This document shows, in pieces, positions 21,630-33,600 of a stretch of DNA of 64,000 nt (position 1 is the first letter of the stretch; each line of letters starts with the position of its first letter). The position numbers were made by a program, and so were the translations under genes. A model generated the notes under the pieces. That model worked only from the letters and a program-made list of their open reading frames with translations, was not told the origin of the DNA and made no database searches. The DNA is from Papilionanthe hookeriana x Papilionanthe teres. Taxonomy: Eukaryota > Streptophyta > Magnoliopsida > Asparagales > Orchidaceae. The stretch covers positions 54,491,198 to 54,555,197 of the forward strand of contig CM040428.1 of NCBI GenBank assembly GCA_022702705.1, read 5' to 3'.

Positions 21630-24600
21630 TCACCGAGCCGAGAATTTCGGCATTATAATGGTTGTCGGATCCGTGGAAGATGACCCAGTTTGGCTTGTAG
21701 TGTTATTATGAGCTTTTCCAGGGCTTTCTATGAAAGCAGGCCTGGAGAGATTGAGGTGCATAGACTGTTGGGTGAGGAGTAAAACCACAACTTCAGACAT
21801 GGTTGGCCTTAATGACACAGTTTGGGTGCAAAGTAGAGCTACATTGATGACTCTTATCACTTCTTCGAGATCATAGTCGTTAGGATCGAGCGATTTATCG
21901 ATCAGATTGGGTAAATTATCCATCTCGTATAGTTTCCAGGCCTGTTTAGTCAAAAGGGAAAAAGGGTGGAAGTTCAAGTTCAAGGACATGGCTTAAAGTG
22001 ATTAGTGTAAGTGAAGCTTATGTACATATCACACAATTATTCTATGTTAGCAGTTATAACACGGTTGGTATCATAAATCTATATGTGAAATGGTGTATTT
22101 CACTTTAAAAAGATAATTGTGATGGTATTTTTGATGTGATGTTAAAGATTTGAATGATATTCATGTAAATATGAATGTTTAGGTGTTAGATATGTAAATA
22201 CATAGAAATTGTGTGGTATGTAGTAAATGCCCCAAGTATAATGCTAAATTAATAATGCAAGGGTTTAATTTATATCAAGCACGTTATACATTTGAACTTA
22301 TATAATTTCTACGTTTATAAATTTCATGCCTAGGATCACTTTTTTGTAGGAAATTTATTTACATACCACACAATTCTTATATAATTACATAATTAACACC
22401 AAAATCTTCATATTTACATTTACAACAGTTTGTTGTGATAAATTTTGATTGTAATATTTTTCATGTGATATTAAATATTTAAGTGCTATATTGTAAATAT
22501 TAAACTTTAATATTAGTAATGTAAATGCATAAGAATTGTGTCCTATGTATGTAGATGCCCACTTTTTTATTTGTATTTTTAGTTTATTTTGTTCCTGTTT
22601 TTATTTTATTTGAAATAAAATATATTTTAAGCATTAAAAACAAATCAACTTAATTTTTAAAAAAACTGAAATTTTTTTTAAAACACTTGAACCAACTAAA
22701 AGTTGTTCTAAATGTTTTCAAAACTAAATTGCTTTGTTTTTAAAAAAAATAGAATAAAAATATGTCAAAATTTACTAAACAAATGTATTTAAAAAATAAA
22801 AGTACTAAATAAAACTCATTCCAAATAGGGCATTAGGGTTTAGAATGTGGAAACTTTATTAAGCAATCTAATAAGTAAACAGACTATGATTTAATTAGAT
22901 TTAATTAAGCTGACAAAAGCTAATCAATTAACTGACTAAATAATCAGCCTAAAAATTATTAACTGATTCAAAAAAAAATAATGATAATAATGATGTTACT
23001 TTAAACTTCAATTATGCTTTAGTTTGACTAATTAATAGTTAAATAGACTAATTACGGCTTAGGTAAGACTTATTTCGGTTACCGAGAAAGGTATTTGTTG
23101 ACTAACTAATTAATGATAAAATAATAGTTTAAAGTAAAGATTATGCTTAAAATAGGCTAATTAATGCTTGGATTAGTTAGCTTAACAAAGCAACTATATA
23201 TTAACTTTGTTCAATTAGTTAGGAAAATAATTAATAATGATATAATAATAAAAATGATAAGTCTTTATTACTCTTTGGCAAGGCTACCAATACTTAACTA
23301 GCATAAGTTAAGCAAAACTAGGCTGCATAAATATTACAATACTAATTACAAAAGAAAGCCAAATTTTTAAATCCAGGAGCCTTGCTGGATTTACTGAACC
23401 AAGAGTTTAATCAAGGTCTAACAAACTCTAGATTATCAAAGCTCAGGATTAAGTAGGTCATTCAGTAAGTGCCAACTAACTTAATTAATAAATAACTTCA
23501 ACAAAGTTGTCAACTAAGATCAAATTTGGATAGTTTTGTAAATAACAATATTTCAAGCGAATGTGCTATCCCCCCACATCCCACCCAAAAATTTAAAAAA
23601 AAAGACAACTTAAAACTAGAGGATATGGCAAATAACTATAATGCAAGCATCAGATTTCTGCATCAATGCAAATAAAGGTTTGAAAAAAACTTACCAATTC
23701 AAGAAGATGCTGAGGCACGGGTTCAACCTTGGAATCACTGCCCCTCTGTCCGCTTATAATTTCCAGGACAACGACACCAAAGCTGTATGTATCAACTTTC
23801 TCACTCAAGTCGCCATGAATAACATACTCGGGTGCTATGTATCCCCTGCTCAGAAACAAACAATCACATACTAATATTTCTAGGAAGATTTACGCTCATA
23901 CCACTCAACTCTTATGTATTTACATATCTAACACTTAAACTTCAATTTTTACATAAATATATACCCCGTATCTATGCATGAAAAAGTATAATTTTAGGTG
24001 TTAGATATGTAAATACATAGGTGGCAGGTATATAATATGATGTTTTATCTACAAAGCTTAAATAACACGCCTAAACATACAATGTTCCAGCAAAATAGGT
24101 GCTGAGATGACTCTGATCGCCGGGCATGAGCCTTGCGAGCCCAAAATCAGCAATTTTTGGCCTGAAATTATCATCGAGGAGAACATTGCTAGATTTTATG
24201 TCCCGATGAATGATGCAGACATGAAATTCCTGATGCAGATATGCAAGCCCCCTGGCCATGCCAACAACTACGTCAAATCTTTGTTTCCAGTTGAGCGTGC
24301 CACTCATTTCACCTGCCAAGAACATAAGAATATTAAATGTCTAAAATGAGTGAAACATGCACTGAACTAGAATATGTATAAATAAAAAGCAAATGCCGGA
24401 CAATAAGATTTATACTCATGTCTGTCCTTGCAAGTAACATGACATTAAACCTCAGATACGATTTCAAAAGAAAAGTTCAATTTAAGTCGTGCAGGAAGTT
24501 GAATGTATTAAATAATGACTGCAATCACGCAAGCTATCGCCAATCATAACGATGTTACACATTACAAAGAAAAGGAAATCACCACAATCATACACTGCCT

Positions 24601-27600
24601 TTGAACATGGCGGTACTACGTACTTGATTCAAAATTTGTGATCTTGATTGACAAATTTTGCTACAAAATATTGCCAAACCCAAAAAAAATTGATTCCACA
24701 ACAAGCAAGATAATAACACTTCCTAGTTGAATTTGATTATGTCATGGAGTACAAACCAAGAAGGTTGAATGTGGTAGTTGATGCAATGAGTAGAAAAGCT
24801 AGGCTAGCAAGCCTATCGCAAGTCACTGGCCCACTAACAGACAAAATCAAGGAGTGACTAAAGGCTAATCCTCAAGCTTAGAGCATTATTGCCTTAATCG
24901 ATCAGGGTAAAACCAGAAGATTTTAGCTAGAGAAAGATATCATTTATACCAAAAATATATATGTACCAAGATGAGGTAATCTGAGAAAGGAGTTAAATAA
25001 GGAGTGTTATGACTCCTTATGGGCAGGACATCCAGAAATGAAGCACAAAGTTGCTCTTTAAGTCTACTCACTATTTGCCAAGGATGCGAGATGATATCGA
25101 AAAGTACGTACAAACTTATCTTGTCTGCCAAGAAGATAAAACAGGCCAGTTATAATCCGATGCTTGTTAAAATCATTACTTATACCTGAGAGGCCATGGG
25201 TGCGGCGCTATGGACTTCATTTTTATCTTGCTAATGTCTGAAGAATTTTGAAGCATCATGGTTGTGGTGAACATATTCAGACGCGACGTTTCACAAGAAA
25301 GCTTTAAATAAGGTTTGGCGAAAGGAACAAGGGCCTTTTGCCTGCTCTTTCCAAGCATTTCAGTGAGATATACAGCCTTTGGACAAGGATTTCAGTGGAG
25401 AGATCTTGAAGGAAGAAGGATCAAAGTGCAACTGAATGTGGAGATATTGAGAGTATTTCGAAGTGTGAATAGTGTTCTAAATCCAACAGTTTCTACGTTA
25501 CTTATTTATAAGATCATCATGTTTGTGTTTTCAAGTATGATTCGTGAGCTTCTCCTTTAAATTGATACTGTGGGAATGATTGGATTAAAATGCTTTGTGT
25601 GATTTATATCGGAATTCATATATAGTGCTGTACTAACCATGAAAACGTAATTTATATTCTTCCTGGCCAGTACAATAGTTAAGAGTCATCGTGAACTATG
25701 AGATCCAGAAGAATATTAGGTGGAATGATTAGTTTAACTATATGGATTTAGAGGGATAGGGATGTTGCCTCTGAATTTGTGCAAACTTATAGGGAGACCT
25801 CTGAATTTGTGCAAACTTATAGGGAGAAATTAAATCTTGGGCTTGTCACTAGATTTAGGGAACTAAACTAGTTTACCAGCTAAACTTTCTTAGACTCTAG
25901 GAAGGGGATAAGGAAGAGGTTGCTCCTGTTTGATGCTTTAGAATCAACTTTTTAAACCTTTAATTCTGCAAGGCCGATCCAAAAGAGAATTCTCTTGCAC
26001 CTGAGTCCTCTCTTGAACACCCACTTCATTACCATATGTTTTAAAAAATGAAGATAGACAACTTTATATAATACCAAATTTCGAACATTCAGACTAGGCC
26101 TAAAATCAATAGGCTAGAATATCTTTTTCATTTTGGGATTTAACTCATTCCCTATAAGATAGATACACGGAGCTTAGTTCTATATACTGCTTATCCAGCA
26201 TATATACTTGTGTGATTTGTTAGCGCCTCATATTACTTGGTTCATATCAAATATGCAACCTTTATTGTCACCCTAATTGATTGCAAGGCTAACAAAGCCG
26301 TCATGTTATTTCTTCACAACGTGACCAAGTTATGGAGAGTCCTAAAGAAAATTTTTAGTGATTGAGATTTTCTCTTAATTGAAAGATTTTGGATAGAGTA
26401 GTTCAAAATTCTAATATCTGAATTAAACTTTTGTACAAGCTTTCACCCTCAAAGTAAAGTACAAAATGAAATGTTTAATGCTTTATTGGTGTCATACTTA
26501 TGATACTGTGAGTGTCAATCAAGAAGATTAGGCCAAAATTGTCATCGCACAGGTCTCCTACATCTTGCAACAAAGCGAAGCTAGAAGTAAGTCCTCTTGA
26601 CATTATCATGGGACAACAACCATTAACCCCTCTATCACTTGCCGCTCAATATGAGAAAAGAATTCAGCTGGCAGCTACATTTTGATTCACTAAAATTTGG
26701 CATAAGCAAGCTGACTTCGCTCTAGTGGCAGCACACAAAATTGCAAGACGGATGAAAAAATCGATAAATAAGAAAAAGAGATACGTGGAGTTTAAGGAAT
26801 GAAACCTTTTATTACTAAAAATCCTACCACAACAATAAAAGATGTCTAAGAAGATGCACAAAAGGTTACAATGTAAATACGAGGGACCTTTCAAAGTGAA
26901 CAAAAGTATAAGAAAGATTTCCTACAAACTCCATGTCCCACCAAACTAAAGATTCATATAGCTTTTCATGTAAGCATGTTAAGGCCATATCTTGAGGACA
27001 CGAAAGATCCATCAAGGGGAATATCTAAGAGAGCACCAACAACAACAATCACTTCTTTTGATAAAGATGTGGATGAAATACTTGCTGATCCAATCATTCA
27101 TTGATGTAGTCTGCCAAATGTACCAAATGGAATGAACTGCCAAAAACTAAAGCTAGTTGGGAGTTTGAGGACGCACCATAACAAATCAAAGAGAACATCC
27201 AACATTACCATGAGGATGTCACATCCAGCTAATGGGCAAGGAGCTAATCACATTCTTTTTGGATAATTTTTTGAGAAAAGTCAAAATCTTCTAGAAAGAT
27301 CTGGAATAAACCATCATATTCAGATGATTCTACAGAATTTAGACACAATTAGAAGACAATAAAAGATTAAATCTCTAGAACCCTCAAAAATATTTTGGAT
27401 GTATAGAAATAGTGTGGAGTATTATAAAATCCTTTACACAGATTATAATCTAAAAATTACTATAAGGTGGGCGCTTATAATTAGGAGATAAGATCTCATT
27501 TGTAAATCATTCAAGAAAAAAAATAATAAAAGTTCTTAGCCTTGTAGAGTTCTCCCAAAGCGCGATATATTAAAGCTTTCTCTTCTTACTTTCTTATCCC

Positions 27601-30600
27601 CTCTTGAGTTCTCAATGTTCTAGCTTGGTATTCTTGAAATTTAGGTTGAGTTGTCTCCAAAAAAGTGTGCTAAGCCCGCATGATTAGCTTGAAGAAAGTT
27701 AATTCATGACAATGTACTCAACTGAACAAGTGAAGTTGGTGGTTCATGATTGCATGTATGATTTTGAAAATTTTGTCAGCCAAGCATTCCATGGAGCTGG
27801 CAATTTATTATTAGGCAATTAGCATGTCACTTCAATATACATTATAACAAGTAGATACTCCAAATTATATTCCAGCTCTAATTTCAGAGAAGAAACTGAA
27901 AGGAATCTTACCATATAAGAACTTGTCAAGACTGCCATTTGCCATGTATTCATAGACAAGAAAAAGCTCCGCACTTTTCGTAGAACAGCCAAGCAATCGA
28001 AGCAAGTTCTGATGATGAACATTGCTTATAAGCTTCACCTCACTTAGAAAGCTTGCTTTCACATTCTTTGACTGAGTCATTGCCAACTTTTTCACAGCAA
28101 TTATTTTTCCATTCTTCAGTGTGCCCTGCCAAAGAGATTTTAAATGGTATTTTTTATGAAAATTGTCAAAAAGTCGAAAGAAAATTTGATTCTTTATATA
28201 AATGTTTGGACAGAACTGCAAATTAATTCTAAGGCCACAAAAATCTATGAAGGCTGCAAGGACTACTCTGGCTTGGTTTTACCTTGTACACTTGACCAAA
28301 TCCTCCTTCACCCAGTTTGTTTTCTTCACTAAAATTATTTGTTGCAGATTTCAGATCACGATAATGAAAATTCATAGGACCTCGAAGCTCTGTTGCGCCC
28401 AATATATCTGCTGCTTTAAACAAAAAACATAATTCATTGAAACGCTAAATGAAAATATGTTTAAAACAAGCTTGCTAACTATTCACTTATAAAAGAATAT
28501 CAAATATTAAGCTGTAATCTGTTGGCATATTTCCTTTCCATTGCATCACTAATTAACTATAATTGTTAATACCTTGAAAAACATGCTAAAAGGATGCAAT
28601 AAAGTGAAAAAAAAGGTGATAAAATTACAAGTGCTTAGATCTGGATGTACATCTAGTATAGTTTAGATTGAAATGAAGTACATGAAATTAAATTACGATT
28701 AAATATAAGTCAAATTTGAATCTTTTCTTATTTTCTTTAACTCAAATCCCTATCATCCAAACACAGGCTTAGTTTCTGTCATTCACATTATATTCATAAT
28801 ACCGGTTATACAGTCCTTTCACAATCTTGCTCAGTTGTAAGAAGGCTGCCATGATTACTGTTGCTGATACAGAAAACAGAAGCATTTACGAAATGATACT
28901 TTACGAATTAGCTAATTAAATTTTTTACCCGTTTAGATATTTATGGTGTTGATTAAGCTATAACAATGCTGAGGCCAAAAGAGGGTTGTGACAATTATTT
29001 TGCTAAAATTATTAAACTGAAAAATGTTGATAATTTTTGCTGGAGAATCATGTTAAATATAATGTTTAAGAATTATTTTATAATTTGCAAATTAAACCTT
29101 GTTAAGGATGCTGGTGTAAAAACAGTTGCGGTTGGCCTATTAATAGTCTGATAAGAAAGATATTTCAACATTATCATATTATTGTTAGTGAATTAAATAA
29201 GGAATGCCAGAAAACATTAATAGAAGTCCTGCTTTTATTCATTTAGATGATTTATGGCAGGATCAAGTGAGACACGTGAATTTTCTCTACACTAAGAAAA
29301 TGCATGAAGTTGACATTTTGGAAAATAGTGTTTAGTGAAACTGGAAACATGCCATATAGGGAACAAAACAAAGAAAAAGACAAGCAAACCTATGCATTAG
29401 AAAGAAATGTGCTGCCTGGTTTGATCCATTTTGGTTTGTGTTACACAAAATCCGCACTTACTATAAATGGAAAAAAGTTATTGTATGACTTTCAATGACA
29501 AATAAAGGTGCACTAAATTATATTTACTTGGAAGTTGTAATAGAAGAAAAATTCAAAATCTTTAGCATTGAGGTTGAAAATAAATTTAGTTCTCTAAACT
29601 CCCACAAATAAAATCATGAGGTAATTCACAATTGCTTTCGAGGATGTAATGTAGAAAGAGAACATATAATGCTTAAATAGATGAATATTAAGTTGCAAGG
29701 TTCAGAAGCACCTAATAAGTAGTGCTTGGTACATAAGACTCTGGATGTTCCAAATTCTCTATTGAACGATAATTTCAGGTGAGTGTTTCTCAACATGAGC
29801 ATTCATAAATAATTTATAGTGTGATATATCTTATGACTTGCTCTAGACCTTGCATCGCATATGTTGAAAATAGATTCTAATTGCTCTTATATCTCTTCAT
29901 TGTAATTGCAAACTTCTAAGGTAACAAATCCTATGGTATCATTTACATACATATATCACAATTCTTATTTATTTACATATCTAACATATAAACATTCATA
30001 TTTACATGCATACCACTTAACTATTGAACATAACATAAAAAATACCATCATTACTATCTTTTTAAAAGTGAAATACACCTTTTTATGCATAGGTTTATGA
30101 TACCAAGGTATTATAAGTGTAAATATCAAACTTTGGGTGCAAGATATATAAATACATAAGAATTGTACTGCACATATGTAAAATTCCCAATCCTATGTTA
30201 AGAGCAGGCATATTGAACTAAGGCATAGTATTATTAGACAATTATTTAATCATGGTCAATTTTTATGAATTCTGTGAGAACAGAGATGAACTTTGTAGAG
30301 TCCCTATCAAAGCCATTCAACAATTTGATGAGGAATTATTCCTTAATAATCAGAAAATTTATATCCTATGGTGTTGGATAGCTAGTGCTCTTTTAATGAA
30401 TTCTATAATCCTAAACTTAAACTTAGAAGATTTTTTTACTTGTAGAGCACACTTGATAGTATCAACCATCTGACCATGAAAAAAGGGGCTTTTACATATA
30501 TATATCACACAATTCTTATGAGTTTACATATTTCATAACTAAAAATTCATATTTACATGCATACCACTGAAATCATTAACATCACATTAAAAATACCACC

Positions 30601-33600
30601 ATCATCATTTTTTAAAAAAGTGAAATACATTTTTTAATGCATTAGTTTATAACACCAAAGTGTTATAAGTCTAAATATTAAAGTTTGAGTGTTAGATATG
30701 TAAATACATAGGAATTATGTGGTATGAATGTAAATTTCTCAAAAAGAAAAGTCCATTCCATACGAGAACTTAGCTGTGTTACTATTGGGTTTGTCAGAAA
30801 ACAAGAAATGGCCACTATTTTTGAGAAAGATGTGCCCTTATTTTCTATTAAGCATTCCTGATTCCCCTGCTCCAAAAATAAGTGAAATTCTTCTTCTTAA
30901 TCTAAAATACCAATCAGCAATCTAATAAATGTTTATGTTATTTTTTTCCTTACATTTGCAACAGCAAAGGATATCAGTGACGCAAGCACTAACTGGTTTC
31001 TCTTTCATCGCGTCATTACATGCATACCACTCAATTGATAGGGAAATACATGAACAATTCTCAACTTTATCGAAGCTTAGGATCAATTAAAAACTGAACC
31101 ACAGCGGAATAACGGGATAGCAGCAGTTCAAGAAAATTGGAACAAACTTTAAGTAGAAATCACAATCAAAGCAACCAGAAAAGCACACGAAAATTTACAT
31201 GGACAAACTTGAGAAAGGAAAAAAACAAGGGAGTCACACCACCATAAATTCCCCTATGAATTTTAGAAAATGTTTACAAAGAACTCACAGAATTTACTCT
31301 CTAAATAAAGAAATTTACAGGACACGCTTCACAATCTTCCCTCTCTGATCTGAAGCAAAAATCACCTTGAATCATTGAAATCCACCTCTTCGATACTTCT
31401 CTCCTTTACTGGGATGCTCGTCGAAGAATACATAAGTATGAAAAACCAAGCCCTCGCGAAACCTGCTTGAAATCAGGATTAAAAACCGAAATCCTGAAAT
31501 CAACCGCTTCTGGTGCTTATGCGCCCAGACTTGGCGCCTAAGCGCCAAGCTCTCAAGAAGTAGAAAATCACGCCCAACACATTGGGTGCTTAAGTACCTA
31601 TGCTTGCACCCCAATGTGGCGCATATGCGCCAAATGGCCGACGCATATGCATCGACCTTGCTGTCTTGCGTCATATGATGGGCGCATATGGGCCCATAAG
31701 TTGGCGCATATGTGCAAGCTTCTCTGTTGTCTGCTTCGACTCCACACCATAATGATCTTCCACTTGGAGACAACAGCACCGAGCATTAGTCTTCTGTACT
31801 TGCAGCTCCATCTGAATAGCTTTCATAGTCACGTACCATGATCACGTACCGCAGTGTGGCTCACCCTCGGTCTCAAACTCTGTGAAACCCAACTGAAGCC
31901 AAGCATAGATTTAATTTCTCAATAGTCACCCCCATGTTAATATATCTGCAGAATTCTAAGCTGTGTGTATCTTCTCCAGGAATAACTGCCCACCTTCAAG
32001 AAGATAGCAAATAAAATAATAGCTCAGCTCAATATATTTCATCCTGACATGAAAAGCAATATTCTTAGCAAGATGAATTGCACTCATACTGTCACTGTAG
32101 AGTTTTCCAATCCACTGCTCCTTGTCCAATTCTGCCATGATACTATATAGTCAAATCATCTCCTTGCTAGCCTCACTGATAACAATATATTCGGCCTACG
32201 TAGTTGAAAGTGCAACGATCTTCTGTAACCTGGAAACTCAACTCACCACCTTGTTCCCTAATGTGAAGATACACTGTTGTACTTCTCCTACTGTCCACAT
32301 CTACTGTCGAATCTGAAACTACAAATCTCTGTAGACTGATCCCTATACTTCCATAGCAAAGTGTCTTGTTGAATGTTCCCCTCAAATACCTAAGAATCCA
32401 CTTTACTACCTATGATGTTTGCTGACCACTCCTACTGCACATACAATATTTGGTCTGGTACAAATCATCACAAACATCAAACTTCCAACTGCTGAAACAT
32501 ACAGAGTTTTTTCCATATGTGCTTGTTGTGCTTCAGAGCTTGACGATAGCTCATTAGATAGTTTGAAGTTATTACCCAAGGGAGTGCTAACTAGTTTCGC
32601 CTCACCCTTGTTGAACCTCTGTAGGATCTTCTCAAAATACTCTACCTGAGACAACTTTAGTGTTTCTGCACTATTGTCTCTGCTGATTCTCATCTTGAAG
32701 CTCTTCCTGATTGGACTTAAATTTTTCATCTCAAACTCATTTGATAATTGTTTCTTCAAGTCCCTGATTTTCTTCATATCTGTCCTTGCAATCAGCATGT
32801 CATCCACACATACAAAGAAGCAAAATATAATAGTTATCAAAGTGTTCGCTGAAGCAACAGTGATCTGCATGGCACTTCATGTACTCATTGTCTGACATGA
32901 ACCTGTCAAACCTTTCGTAGCACTGTCTCAGGGCTTCCTTCAAGCCATAGAGACTCCTCTTCAATCTGCAGACCAAACATTCTTTGTCTGAAACCTTGTA
33001 ACCTTGTGGTTGCACCATGTATACCTCGTCCTCCAGATCTCCATGTAAGAAAGTTGTTTCTACATCAATTTGTTCCAGGTGTAGATATTCTTTTGCTACC
33101 AGACTCAGCACAACCCTGACAACCGTCATCTTCACCACTATGGAGAAGATCTCTGTATAATCCACTCATTCTCTTTGTTGGAAACCTTTCATGACAAGTC
33201 TTGCCTTGTAGTGCTTGCTACTATCTGACTCCTCTTTCAGCCTGTTGATCCACTTGTTGTGTAGTGCTCTTTTGTCATTTGGTAGTACCATCAAAGCCCA
33301 AGTCTGATTTGACTCTAAAGAATGCATTTCTTCATCCATGACGAGCTTCCACTCCATTGAATCTTCAGCTTGAGTGGCCTACTTAAAGCACTCTGATTCA
33401 CCACTATCAGTTAGAAACAAATAGTGTAAAGAAGAAGAATACATGTGTATGAGTCGTATCACTTCGTTGAATCTTCGACTTCGTAACGAGTGGAAATGGA
33501 AACTTCTAGTGCTCCTTGTTGAGCACTACTTCTTTCTCCACCTTCATGATCACCAGTAGCATCTATCTTAACATATATGGATTCTTCAAAAGTAGCTGAC

